64,000 bases of DNA. Origin: an uncultured Oscillospiraceae bacterium (GTDB lineage Bacteria > Bacillota > Clostridia > Oscillospirales > Oscillospiraceae). Location: positions 62,001 to 126,000 of the forward strand of contig CAJTUE010000005.1 in the NCBI GenBank assembly GCA_910579775.1. The letters are read 5' to 3'. Below are positions 8,231 to 16,318 of this stretch, in pieces (the stretch's first letter is position 1; each line of letters begins with the position of its first letter). The notes beneath the pieces are model-generated. The model had not been told where the DNA came from, searched no databases, and saw nothing but the letters and a program-made list of their open reading frames with translations. The translations under genes and the position numbers were made by a program.

Positions 8231-10456
8231 ATGGACCCTATCTTAGATCAATTTGAAAGCCTGATGGAAAAGGTGCGGAAGAACAACCGGGGCGCCGATC
8301 TGGAGCGCATCCGGGAGGCCTTCCGCTACGCCGACGCCCAGCACGCAGGCCAGGTCCGTAAATCGGGCGAGCCCTATATCACCCATCCCCTCCATGTGGC
8401 CGCCATCGTGGCCGAGCTGGAGATGGACAGCGATTCGATCATCGCCGCACTGCTCCACGACTGCATCGAGGACACTGGCTCCACCCACGAGGACATCGCC
8501 AAGCTCTTTGGAGAGACGGTGGCCGCGCTGGTGGAGGGGGTCACCAAGCTGACAAGGGTGCAGTATGTCACCAAGGAAGAGGAGCAGATGGAGAATCTGC
8601 GCAAGATGCTGATGGCAATGGCCCAGGACGTGCGGGTCATCCTCATCAAGATCTGCGACCGGCTCCATAACATGCGCACCCTCCAGTTCCAGCCCCCGAG
8701 AAAACAGCGGGAGAAATCCCTGGAGACCATGGAGATCTATGCCCCCATCGCCCACCGCTTAGGGATGCAGCGGGTGAAGTGGGAGCTGGAGGACCTGGCC
8801 CTTCAGTACCTGGACCCCATCGGCTACAAGGAGATCGAGCAGGACCTGGCCGCCAAGTCCTCCGCCCATGAGAAATTTATGGTCTCGGTCCAGACCCGCA
8901 TCAACGATCGTCTGGTCGCCGAGGGCATTTCCGCTACCGCCTACGGCCGGGTGAAGCACATTTACTCCATCTACCGCAAGATGTACACCCAGAACAAGAC
9001 CATGGACGAGATCTTTGACCTCTATGCCTTTCGGGTCATCGTGGACAATATCCCTGACTGCTACAATGTGCTGGGCTGTATCCACGACCTTTTCAAGCCC
9101 GTGCTGGGCCGGTTTAAGGACTATATTGGCACCCCCAAGCCCAACGGCTACCAGTCCCTCCACACCACCGTCATCGGCCGGGAGGGCATCCCCTTTGAGG
9201 TGCAGATCCGCACCCAGGAAATGCACCATACCGCCGAGTACGGTATTGCCGCCCACTGGAAGTATAAGCAGGGGCTGTCCAACGGCTCCCTGGGCAGTGA
9301 GGAGACCTTCGAGTGGGTGCGCAAGCTGCTGGAGAGCCAGCAGGACACCGACGCGGAGGAGTTTGTCCGCAGCTTGAAGGTGGACCTCTTTGCCGACGAG
9401 GTGTTTGTGTTCACGCCCCAGGGAGACGTGAAGAGCCTTCCCGCCGGGGCCAACCCCATCGACTTTGCCTACTCCATCCACTCCGCTGTGGGCAACAAGA
9501 TGACGGGGGCCAAGATCAACGGCCGCATCGTCCCCTTTGATACCCCCCTGCAAAACGGCGACATCGTGGAGATCATTACCGCCAAAAACGCACACGGTCC
9601 CAGTCGGGACTGGATCAAGCTGTGCAAGTCCAACGAGGCGCGCAACAAGATCCGCCAGTGGTTCAAGAAGGAGCGGCGGGAGGAGAACATTGCCACAGGC
9701 AAGGTCATGCTGGAAAACGAGCTGCGCCGCCTGGGCATCCCCGTGACCGAGGCGATGAGCGAGGAGAACCTGCCTCACATCCTGAAGAAGGTGGGCTCCG
9801 GCTCCTGGGACGACCTGTGCGCCGCCATCGGCTACGGCGGCATGACCGCGGTTAAGGCGGGGGCGCGGATCAAGGACGAGCTGGCCCGCCTGGGCAAGCT
9901 CCAGGGGGGCAAGGTCCCCGCGGCGGCGCCCCAGAGCGTGATCTACCCCGGAATGGCCGGAGGGGCGCAGCAGAGCATCCCCAAGGCGCCCAAGCACACC
10001 GAGAGCGGCATCGTGGTGGAGGGGCTGGGCAACTGCATGGTGAAGTTTGCCAAGTGCTGTACCCCCATCCCCGGCGACCCGGTCATCGGCTTTATCACCC
10101 GGGGCTACGGCGTGTCCGTCCACCGGGCGGACTGCCCCAACGCCCAATTCGACCACACCGACGCCCAGGTGGCGGGCCGGTGGGTGAACGTGGCCTGGGT
10201 AGAGGGCGATCTGGAGAGCTACCACACCGCTCTGGAGCTGTCCGCCCCCGACCGGGACGGCCTGGCCCTGGACGTGGCCACGGTGCTGTCCACCCTGAAG
10301 GTGAAGGTCAGCGGCCTCTCCGCCCGGCGTCTGGAGGACTCCACCGCCCTGGTGGTGGTGGAGCTGGAGGTAAAGGACAAGGCCCAGCTCACCCAGGTGA
10401 CCAACAAGCTCAGCCAGATCCACGGCGTGAGCACGGTGAAGCGGGTGACGGGCTGA
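8231..10456 (+). CDS. relA: Bifunctional (p)ppGpp synthetase/hydrolase Rel
   Basis: A 741-residue stringent-response enzyme. The N-terminal HD hydrolase domain contains THPLHVAAIVAEL and LLHDCIEDT, which suggests that hydrolase activity is kept. The synthetase domain contains RVKHIYSIYRKM and YQSLHTTVIG. A TGS domain (VFVFTPQGDVKSLPAGANPIDFAY) and a C-terminal ACT domain (last 80 residues) sense the ribosome and regulate. A conserved CCTPIPGD segment precedes the ACT domain. It has the usual Rel length. Its TGA stop overlaps the next ATG by one base, so translation is probably coupled. Confidence 0.97.
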   Translation: MDPILDQFESLMEKVRKNNRGADLERIREAFRYADAQHAGQVRKSGEPYITHPLHVAAIVAELEMDSDSIIAALLHDCIEDTGSTHEDIAKLFGETVAALVEGVTKLTRVQYVTKEEEQMENLRKMLMAMAQDVRVILIKICDRLHNMRTLQFQPPRKQREKSLETMEIYAPIAHRLGMQRVKWELEDLALQYLDPIGYKEIEQDLAAKSSAHEKFMVSVQTRINDRLVAEGISATAYGRVKHIYSIYRKMYTQNKTMDEIFDLYAFRVIVDNIPDCYNVLGCIHDLFKPVLGRFKDYIGTPKPNGYQSLHTTVIGREGIPFEVQIRTQEMHHTAEYGIAAHWKYKQGLSNGSLGSEETFEWVRKLLESQQDTDAEEFVRSLKVDLFADEVFVFTPQGDVKSLPAGANPIDFAYSIHSAVGNKMTGAKINGRIVPFDTPLQNGDIVEIITAKNAHGPSRDWIKLCKSNEARNKIRQWFKKERREENIATGKVMLENELRRLGIPVTEAMSEENLPHILKKVGSGSWDDLCAAIGYGGMTAVKAGARIKDELARLGKLQGGKVPAAAPQSVIYPGMAGGAQQSIPKAPKHTESGIVVEGLGNCMVKFAKCCTPIPGDPVIGFITRGYGVSVHRADCPNAQFDHTDAQVAGRWVNVAWVEGDLESYHTALELSAPDRDGLALDVATVLSTLKVKVSGLSARRLEDSTALVVVELEVKDKAQLTQVTNKLSQIHGVSTVKRVTG

Positions 10457-11181
10457 TGGAGAAGCAGAGAGAAAAGGAGCCCCTGTTGGGGGTGCTGGGG
10501 GGCATGGGCCCTGAGGCCACCCAGATCTTTTACCGGCACCTGGTCCGCCGCACCAAGGCGGCGCGGGACCAGGACCATATCCGGGTGCTCATCTTTGGGG
10601 ACGCCACCGTTCCCGACCGCACCGCGGCCATTTTGTCCGGCGACGAGGAGCCGGTCCGGGCGCGGCTGGCGGAGGATGCCCGGCTGCTGGAGGCGGCGGG
10701 GTGCACCTGCCTGGCCATGACCTGCAACACCGCCCACCACTTCGCCCCCGCCATTCGCGAGGCGGTGGGCATTCCCCTTTTGCACATGCCCGACCTGACG
10801 GTCCGCCGGGCCAAGAAAATGGGGGTGCGCCGACTGGCGCTGCTGGGCACAGCAGGGGCGATGAAGGCTGGGGTCTATCAGGATATCTGCGCCCTGGAGG
10901 GAGTGGACTGCTGGGTCCCGGACAGGGAGACGCAAGCGATGCTGACCACCCTGATTTACGATCAGATCAAGGCGGGCCAGCCGGGGGACGAGACCCTTTT
11001 TGCGAAGGTGGCCGCCGCCGCCCGGGCTGCGGGGTGCGATGGGGCGGTGCTGGGCTGTACCGAGCTCTCCGTCTACCGGGAGCGGCACCCGCTGCACCGC
11101 TTTTTCATCGATGCTATGGAGGTGCTGGTGGAGGCGTGTGTGAGCGCCTGCGGCAAGCCCCTGACGGAGGACAAGCCATGA
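10456..11181 (+). CDS. Aspartate/glutamate racemase family protein
   Basis: A 241-residue cofactor-independent amino acid racemase. The start GVLGGMGPEAT and the two catalytic cysteines in MTCNTAHH and LGCTELS are standard for the Asp/Glu racemase fold, in which each Cys acts on one face of the substrate. Aspartate racemase of the YgeA type is the closest match by motif; the amino acid is not certain. The ATG overlaps the rel stop (TGATG), and its own stop overlaps the next start (ATGA), so it is the middle gene of a tightly coupled set. Confidence 0.88.
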   Translation: MEKQREKEPLLGVLGGMGPEATQIFYRHLVRRTKAARDQDHIRVLIFGDATVPDRTAAILSGDEEPVRARLAEDARLLEAAGCTCLAMTCNTAHHFAPAIREAVGIPLLHMPDLTVRRAKKMGVRRLALLGTAGAMKAGVYQDICALEGVDCWVPDRETQAMLTTLIYDQIKAGQPGDETLFAKVAAAARAAGCDGAVLGCTELSVYRERHPLHRFFIDAMEVLVEACVSACGKPLTEDKP

Positions 11182-12293
11182 CGAGCTATACCTATGTGAT
11201 TCCCACGCTGTTTGGCCTGGAGGGGGTGGCCGCCCAGGAGTGCAAGCACCTGGGGCTCCAAAATGTGCGGGCGGAGGACGGCCGGGTGCTGTGCGAAGGG
11301 GCGCTCTCCCAGCTGGTCCGGCTCAACCTGAATCTGCGCACGGTTGAGCGGGTCATTTTGCTGCTGGGCCGCTTCCCCGCCGACAGCTTCGACGCCCTCT
11401 TTGAGGGGACCGCCGCCCTCCCCTGGGAGGAGTTGATCCCCCGGGACGGGAAATTTCCCGTGCGGTGCCAGTGCGTGGGGTCTCAGCTCCACGCGGAGGT
11501 GACCTGCGGGAACGTGGTGAAGAAGGCGGTCGCCAAGCGGCTGGGCGGGAAATACGGCTTGACCACCCTTCCCGAGACAGGGGCGGACTACGCCATTCGC
11601 TGTCTTATTTTAAAAGATACGGTGACCATCGGCATCGACACGTCGGGGCCGTCCCTACACAAGCGGGGCTACCGGGCGCAGAACACCGGCGCGCCCCTGC
11701 GGGAGACGCTGGCGGCGGCCATGGTCCTTCTCTCCCGCTACCGGGGCAAGGGTGTTTTGGCCGACCCCTTTTGCGGCAGCGGGACTATCCCCATTGAGGC
11801 CGCTATGATCGCCAAAAACCGCGCCCCGGGGCTGGACCGCTCTTTTCCCAGCCAAAGATGGTCCCTGGTCCCGCAAAAGGCGTGGTTAGACGCCACCGAC
11901 GAGGCCCTGGACAAGGAGTACGACGGGAAGTATGAGATCGTGGCTTCCGACGTGGATCCCAAGGCGGTGGCACTGGCGCGGCAAAATGCCGCGCTGGCGG
12001 AGGTGGACGACCTTATCGCCTTTTCCGTTGCCGATGCGACCCGGTTTACAAACGAGGCGGCGGCAGGGCGGATCGTCACCAACCCGCCCTACGGCCAGCG
12101 GCTGATGGAAAAGGAAGAGGCGGAGCGGCTGTACGCCGCCTTTGGCAAGGCGTTCCGGCGGCTGCCCAAAGGGTGGGAGCTCTATCTGCTGTCCTCCCAC
12201 ACCGAGTTTGAGCGCACCTTTGGTAAGAACGCGGATAAAAAGCGAAAATTGTATAACGGTCCCTTGCTGTGCAACCTGTTTCAGTACAAATGA
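11178..12293 (+). CDS. Class I SAM-dependent RNA methyltransferase (RlmL N-terminal/YpsC-like)
   Basis: A 371-residue protein with a THUMP RNA-binding domain (about residues 45-155) followed by a UPF0020-type Rossmann methyltransferase. SAM-binding and catalytic motifs are visible: ADPFCGSGTIPIEAA, VASDVDPKAVALARQNA, and the base-flipping NPPY motif in VTNPPYGQRL. The family modifies a guanine N2 in 23S rRNA. It matches the Firmicutes YpsC group, which lacks the second methyltransferase half of E. coli RlmL. The start overlaps the racemase stop by 4 bp. Confidence 0.9.
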   Translation: MTSYTYVIPTLFGLEGVAAQECKHLGLQNVRAEDGRVLCEGALSQLVRLNLNLRTVERVILLLGRFPADSFDALFEGTAALPWEELIPRDGKFPVRCQCVGSQLHAEVTCGNVVKKAVAKRLGGKYGLTTLPETGADYAIRCLILKDTVTIGIDTSGPSLHKRGYRAQNTGAPLRETLAAAMVLLSRYRGKGVLADPFCGSGTIPIEAAMIAKNRAPGLDRSFPSQRWSLVPQKAWLDATDEALDKEYDGKYEIVASDVDPKAVALARQNAALAEVDDLIAFSVADATRFTNEAAAGRIVTNPPYGQRLMEKEEAERLYAAFGKAFRRLPKGWELYLLSSHTEFERTFGKNADKKRKLYNGPLLCNLFQYK

Positions 12294-12350
12294 CCGGCCT
12301 TGGCACTCTCGACCTTGCACTGACCTTATTTGATCAGGAGGTGTCGTCCC

Positions 12351-13301
12351 ATGCGCCATGAGTTCATTATCAACCCCGCCGCCGGGAAGAAAAAGCACAT
12401 CCGCGCCGCCATCGAGGCCATCCGCGCGGCCTGTGCCCGCCGTGACCTGCGCCACACCGTCACCCTCACCGAGTGCGCCGGAGACGCGGTGCGCATCGCC
12501 CGGAGCGTGGTGGACGCCGGGGAGGAGACGCGGATCTACGCCGTGGGCGGAGACGGGACCCTCTGTGAGGTGGTCCAGGTTGCGGCGGGGGCGGGGCATA
12601 TCGCGGTGACCAACCTCCCCGCCGGGACGGGAAACGACTTTTTAAAGCTCTTTGGGGAGGGCCACCGGGAGGCTTTTTGGGACCTGGACGCCCTGCTCAC
12701 CGACTTTTCCCAGGCCGCCCTGGACGTGATGGACTGCAACGGGCGGCTGGGACTGGATGTGGTATGCGCCGGGGTGGACGCCCGGGTGGCCGCCGACGTG
12801 GACCGCTTCAAGGCCCTGCCCTTGGTGAAGGGCCAGGGAGCGTACATCATGGCTTTGGCCCAAAACGTGCTCTTTAAAGGCGTCGCCAGGCCCATGACCG
12901 TCCACGTGGACGGCCAGACCTGGGACAGGCCCACCTCCATCCTCTGCATCTGCAACGGACGGCACTACGGCGGCGGCTTTATGCCCGTGGGCGACGCCAT
13001 GCCCGACGACGGCATTCTGGACACCCTGCTGGTCCCTCAGGTATCCCTGCCCACCTTTGCACGGCTGGTGGGGGAATACGCCAAGGGGAAATATGCCGAC
13101 TACCCCGACCTTATTGAGGCGCACCATACCTCCGGCCCGATTTGCTACGAGGCGGCGGAGTCCATTACCACCGTGGTGGACGGCGAGGTGATGCGGGCCA
13201 AGTCCTTCACCGTGAAGCTCTCCGACAAAAAGCTCAACTTTTTTTGGCCGGCCCGGCTGTCGTACCGGCTCGAAAAGGAGCCCGCGGCCGCGGCTTTATG
13301 A
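12351..13301 (+). CDS. Diacylglycerol kinase-family lipid kinase (DagK/YegS type)
   Basis: A 316-residue kinase of the DAGK catalytic family. The ATP-binding motif AVGGDGTLCEVVQ and the following PAGTGNDFLK are diagnostic. In Firmicutes, DgkB-type enzymes rephosphorylate diacylglycerol released by lipoteichoic acid synthesis; the substrate here is not shown by sequence. The ATG follows an AGGAGG by 9 bp; the longer frame begins with a TTG inside that site and is rejected. It is separate from the rel cluster by 57 bp and ends before the groESL promoter. Confidence 0.9.
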   Translation: MRHEFIINPAAGKKKHIRAAIEAIRAACARRDLRHTVTLTECAGDAVRIARSVVDAGEETRIYAVGGDGTLCEVVQVAAGAGHIAVTNLPAGTGNDFLKLFGEGHREAFWDLDALLTDFSQAALDVMDCNGRLGLDVVCAGVDARVAADVDRFKALPLVKGQGAYIMALAQNVLFKGVARPMTVHVDGQTWDRPTSILCICNGRHYGGGFMPVGDAMPDDGILDTLLVPQVSLPTFARLVGEYAKGKYADYPDLIEAHHTSGPICYEAAESITTVVDGEVMRAKSFTVKLSDKKLNFFWPARLSYRLEKEPAAAAL

Positions 13302-13350
13302 ACAGAAATTGAATTTTCCCCGGTCGGCCCTCTTTTTTTAAAAAAGGGGG

Positions 13351-13379
13351 TTGATTTTTTTTGGCAGGAGAGGTATTAT
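13351..13379 (+). promoter_or_regulatory. Vegetative promoter of groESL
   Basis: TTGATT (13351-13356) and TATTAT (13374-13379) are 17 bp apart, just upstream of the CIRCE operator. Confidence 0.8.
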
Positions 13380-13389
13380 CATACAAGTG

Positions 13390-13416
13390 TTAGCACTCGA
13401 ATAAAAAGAGTGCTAA
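13390..13416 (+). promoter_or_regulatory. CIRCE operator (HrcA binding site)
   Basis: TTAGCACTC (13390-13398), 9-bp spacer, GAGTGCTAA (13408-13416): a perfect CIRCE element, placed at the expected transcription start. It implies HrcA repression of groESL; hrcA itself is not in the window. Confidence 0.98.
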
Positions 13417-13453
13417 CCCCAAAAGGGTTATTAAATTATAGGAGGTACCTATT

Positions 13454-13738
13454 ATGAAATTGAAACCGTTGGCAGACAGAGTGGTGGTCAAGCTGGTGGA
13501 GGCCGAGGAGAAGACCAAGAGCGGCATCATCCTCACCGGCTCGGCCAAGGAGAAGCCCGAGGTGGCGGAGGTCATCGCCGTGGGCCCCGGCGGCACGGTG
13601 GACGGCAAGGAGGTCGTCATGACCGTGAAGAAGGGCGACAAGGTCATTACCAGCAAGTACGCCGGTACCGAGGTCAAGATGGACGGCGTGGAGTACAACA
13701 TCGTCAAGCAGTCCGACATTTTGGCAATTGTGGAGTAA
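13454..13738 (+). CDS. groES: Co-chaperonin GroES
   Basis: A 94-residue 10-kDa chaperonin of standard length, forming the heptameric lid of the GroEL cage. It starts with MKLKPLADRVVVKLVEAEEKT, a textbook GroES opening, and the mobile loop region lies around KSGIILTGSAKEKP. The ribosome binding site is AGGAGGT. Transcription comes from the CIRCE-controlled promoter 75 bp upstream. The stop codon is the loop of a perfect 13-bp hairpin (see separate entry). Confidence 0.98.
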   Translation: MKLKPLADRVVVKLVEAEEKTKSGIILTGSAKEKPEVAEVIAVGPGGTVDGKEVVMTVKKGDKVITSKYAGTEVKMDGVEYNIVKQSDILAIVE

Positions 13739-13752
13739 ACTCCACAATTGCC
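13723..13752 (+). promoter_or_regulatory. Perfect hairpin enclosing the groES stop codon
   Basis: GGCAATTGTGGAG (13723-13735) pairs without mismatch with CTCCACAATTGCC (13740-13752). The four-base loop is TAAA and contains the groES stop. No T-run follows, so it is not a normal terminator; it may be an RNA-processing or stability element between groES and groEL. Confidence 0.7.
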
Positions 13753-13858
13753 GGATTAAAATGCTCGGGGCGGCGAACCCGCCCCCGGCGGCGTCCCCGC
13801 TCTCGCGGGTGCCATTCGGCGGGTCTACTGAACGTAATTTTTTAGGAGGTAATACGAT

Positions 13859-15484
13859 ATGTCTAAACTGATCTGTTTTGGGGAGGACGCACGTAAGGCA
13901 ATGGAGCGGGGCGTCAACCAGCTGGCCGACACTGTGAAGGTCACCATGGGCCCCAAGGGCCGCAACGTGGTGCTGGACAAAAAGTACGGCTCTCCCCTGG
14001 TCACCAACGACGGCGTGACCATCGCCAAGGAGATCGAGCTGGACGACCCCTTTGAGAATATGGGTGCGCAGCTGGTCAAGGAGGTCTCTACCAAGACCAA
14101 CGACGTGGCCGGAGACGGCACCACCACCGCCACCCTGCTGGCCCAGGCCATTATCCGCGAGGGTCTGAAGAATCTGGCCGCCGGGGCCAACCCCATGGTC
14201 ATGAAGAAGGGCATTTCCAAGGCCACCGAGACCGCCATTGCCGAGATCAAGAAGAACTCCAAGAAGGTCAAGGGCACCGAGGACATCGCCCGCGTCGGCG
14301 CCGTGTCCAGCGGGGACGAAAACATTGGAAAGCTTATCGCCGAGGCTATGGAGAAGGTGGGCCACGACGGGGTCATCACCGTGGAGGAGTCCAAGACCGC
14401 CGAGACCTATTCCGAGGTCGTGGAGGGCATGCAGTTTGACCGGGGCTATATCACCCCTTATATGGTCACCGACACGGAGAAGATGGAGGCTGTCATGGAC
14501 GACGCCCTCATCCTCATCACCGATAAAAAGATCTCCAATATTCAGGAGATCCTCCCCGTCCTGGAGCAGGTCATTCAGAGCGGCAAGAAGCTGGTCATCA
14601 TTGCCGAGGACGTGGAGGGCGAGGCCCTCAGCACCCTCATCGTCAACAAGCTGCGCGGCACCTTGAATGTTTTGTGCGTCAAAGCCCCCGGCTTTGGCGA
14701 CCGCCGCAAGGAGATGCTGGAGGATATTGCCATCCTCACCGGCGGCACGGTAATTTCCAGCGACCTGGGTATGGAGCTGAAGGACACCCAGCTCAATATG
14801 CTGGGCAAGGCCCGTCAGGTCAAGTCCAACAAGGAGAATACCATTATTGTGGACGGCGGCGGCACGGCCAAGGCCGTCAAGGACCGGGTGGCCCAGATCC
14901 GTACCCTCATTGAAAACACCACCTCCGAGTACGACAAGGAAAAGGCCCAGGAGCGGCTGGCCAAGCTGGCAGGCGGCGTGGCTATTATCCGCGTGGGCGC
15001 CGCCACCGAGGCGGAGATGAAGGAGAAGAAGCTGCGCATCGAGGACGCGCTCAACGCCACCCGCGCCGCGGTGGAGGAGGGCATTGTCGCCGGTGGCGGC
15101 ACTGCCTACGTCAACGCCGTGGCCGCGGTGGAGAAGCTGGTCAAGACCCTGGAGGGCGACGCGAAGACCGGCGCGGCCATTATCGCCGCCGCCCTCACCG
15201 AGCCCATGCGCCAGATCGCCAAGAACGCCGGCATCGACGGCTCTGTGGTGCTGGAGAAGGTCAAGACTGCGGGCAAGACCGGCTACGGCTTCGACGCCTA
15301 TAACGAGGTGTACACCGACATGATCTCCGCGGGAATCGTGGACCCCACTAAGGTGACCCGCTCCGCTCTGGAGAACGCCGCCAGCGTGGCGAGCCTGATG
15401 CTCACCACAGAGTCCCTGGTGGCCGACAAGCCCGAGCCTCCCGCCCCTGCGGCCCCCGCCGGCGGCGACATGGGGATGTATTAA
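13859..15484 (+). CDS. groEL: Chaperonin GroEL
   Basis: A 541-residue 60-kDa chaperonin. Nucleotide-binding signatures are present: VTMGPKGRNVVLD near residue 30 and AGDGTTTATLLAQ near residue 85. The apical and equatorial domains are full length. The C-terminal tail is PAPAAPAGGDMGMY, slightly off the usual GGM-type repeat. A second, more usual tail (ending PDMGGMY) is encoded about 145 bp downstream, beyond a hairpin repeat element. The ribosome binding site is TAGGAGG. It is co-transcribed with groES under HrcA/CIRCE control. Confidence 0.98.
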   Translation: MSKLICFGEDARKAMERGVNQLADTVKVTMGPKGRNVVLDKKYGSPLVTNDGVTIAKEIELDDPFENMGAQLVKEVSTKTNDVAGDGTTTATLLAQAIIREGLKNLAAGANPMVMKKGISKATETAIAEIKKNSKKVKGTEDIARVGAVSSGDENIGKLIAEAMEKVGHDGVITVEESKTAETYSEVVEGMQFDRGYITPYMVTDTEKMEAVMDDALILITDKKISNIQEILPVLEQVIQSGKKLVIIAEDVEGEALSTLIVNKLRGTLNVLCVKAPGFGDRRKEMLEDIAILTGGTVISSDLGMELKDTQLNMLGKARQVKSNKENTIIVDGGGTAKAVKDRVAQIRTLIENTTSEYDKEKAQERLAKLAGGVAIIRVGAATEAEMKEKKLRIEDALNATRAAVEEGIVAGGGTAYVNAVAAVEKLVKTLEGDAKTGAAIIAAALTEPMRQIAKNAGIDGSVVLEKVKTAGKTGYGFDAYNEVYTDMISAGIVDPTKVTRSALENAASVASLMLTTESLVADKPEPPAPAAPAGGDMGMY

Positions 15485-15495
15485 GAGAGCATCTC

Positions 15496-15613
15496 ACTGC
15501 TCAAGGGGCTTGTCGGCAGGGACCCACCGCAGGTGGGACGCGCCAGCAGGCGCGTAAATTTGAGGCCGCAGGCCGAGAATTTGCGGAAGGCCGGGTCCCC
15601 CGGCTTGAGCAGT
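15496..15613. repeat. Hairpin repeat family A, copy 1
   Basis: About 118 bp bounded by perfect inverted ends ACTGCTCAAG (15496-15505) and CTTGAGCAGT (15604-15613). Inside are hairpins CCCACC/GGTGGG, GCGCC/GGCGC and AAATT-GGCC/GGCC-AATTT. The core from 15539 is nearly identical to 18509-18584. It is MITE-like in form and carries no coding capacity. Confidence 0.75.
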
Positions 15614-15626
15614 ATAATGGTCTTCA

Positions 15627-15682
15627 AGCCCGAGCCCCCCGCCCCCGCGGCGGCTAACCCCGACATGGGCGGAATGTATTAA
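15627..15682 (+). pseudogene. Orphan duplicate of the groEL 3' end
   Basis: Translates as KPEPPAPAAANPDMGGMY followed by TAA, parallel to the real groEL tail KPEPPAPAAPAGGDMGMY. It has no start codon or upstream reading frame. It directly follows repeat A and shows that the 3' end of groEL exists twice, one copy on each side of the element. Confidence 0.85.
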
Positions 15683-15704
15683 GAGAACAGCCTGAGACGC
15701 AAAT

Positions 15705-15740
15705 AGAGGAACGATGGTTTCCATCGTTCCTCTGTTTTAT
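15705..15740 (+). terminator. Rho-independent terminator of groESL
   Basis: Perfect 13-bp stem AGAGGAACGATGG / CCATCGTTCCTCT with a TTT loop, then GTTTTATT. It may also serve the convergent gene ending at 15740. Confidence 0.9.
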
Positions 15741-15994
15741 TATGTCCCGAACAATGTGGACAACTCTTCTTCCAAGGAACGGTGCAGGCCGCACAGTCCC
15801 TCCAACACCAGATCCGGAAGTTCACGACTGTCCGCTTCCTGAGAGGGCGAGGACAAGTGAAGGGTCGCCAGCCTCAGACCGGCACAGTGAGGACCAAGCT
15901 CCAGGGAAAAACACTCCAAATGTTTGGTCACCAATTCCAGCTTGGTGTTTGCATCCAGGTCCATGCCCACTACCTCCGACAAGAGTATTCTCAT
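15740..15994 (-). CDS. Hypothetical protein, 84 aa
   Basis: An 84-residue acidic protein starting MRILLSEVVGMDLDANTKLELV. I do not recognise a family. It is supported as a gene by a TATAAT about 30 bp upstream on its strand, by sharing the groESL terminator in convergent orientation, and by being divergent to the ribbon-helix-helix gene at 16068. No obvious ribosome binding site is seen, which weakens the call. Base composition is lower in GC than the neighbours. With its partner it resembles a small regulator or toxin-antitoxin-type cassette, but this is inference. Confidence 0.45.
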   Translation of the reverse strand: MRILLSEVVGMDLDANTKLELVTKHLECFSLELGPHCAGLRLATLHLSSPSQEADSRELPDLVLEGLCGLHRSLEEELSTLFGT

Positions 15995-16018
15995 TAGGAA
16001 TACTAATTAGAATATTCC
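15991..16018. promoter_or_regulatory. Divergent control region with dyad
   Basis: An imperfect palindrome GGAATA-CTAATTAG-AATATTCC lies between the divergent 84-aa gene and the ribbon-helix-helix gene. It is a plausible operator for the latter's product, since such regulators bind short dyads next to their own genes. Confidence 0.4.
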
Positions 16019-16067
16019 GCATTATACAAAAAGCAGATACAATAGTCAAGAAGGAGGTGGCTGCAAA

Positions 16068-16235
16068 ATGGATAAATTTATCGCGCGCAAACCCGAGGAA
16101 AAAGAAGTCATCTCCATGAGGATCCCTGTAAGTACATTGAAAACGATCGATGATAAAGCGGCCACCGTTGGGATCAGCCGCAACGAGCTTATCAATCAAA
16201 TGCTGGAGTATGCGCTATCAAACATGGACAGATAA
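16068..16235 (+). CDS. Ribbon-helix-helix (CopG/Arc-like) DNA-binding protein, 55 aa
   Basis: A 55-residue protein preceded by AAGGAGGTGG, an excellent ribosome binding site. It reads as a beta strand (KEVISMRIPVSTL) followed by two helices with the turn GISRNELINQ, the usual ribbon-helix-helix pattern. Such proteins dimerise through the strand and bind operators, often as antitoxins or autorepressors. It is divergent from the 84-aa gene, with an AT-rich dyad between them, and is followed at once by a strong terminator. It is too short for most gene finders. Confidence 0.75.
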   Translation: MDKFIARKPEEKEVISMRIPVSTLKTIDDKAATVGISRNELINQMLEYALSNMDR

Positions 16236-16236
16236 A

Positions 16237-16268
16237 CCCCTCCGCAGCTTGCGGAGGGTTTTCTTTTT
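16237..16268 (+). terminator. Rho-independent terminator
   Basis: CCCTCCGC-AGCTT-GCGGAGGG followed by TTTTCTTTTT, two bases after the ribbon-helix-helix gene. Confidence 0.92.
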
Positions 16269-16318
16269 CCCCGGCCTGTGGTATAATGCAAAAAATTGTA
16301 AAGAGGGAGGGCCTTGCC

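Noticed and set aside
6126..10423. Minus-strand frames of over 550 codons opposite recJ and rel
   Set aside because: They are mirror frames of conserved genes, have no ribosome binding sites, and show no recognisable domain.
15494..15724. Minus-strand frames inside repeat A
   Set aside because: The frames follow the hairpin repeat and recur in its second copy for that reason only; they lack ribosome binding sites.
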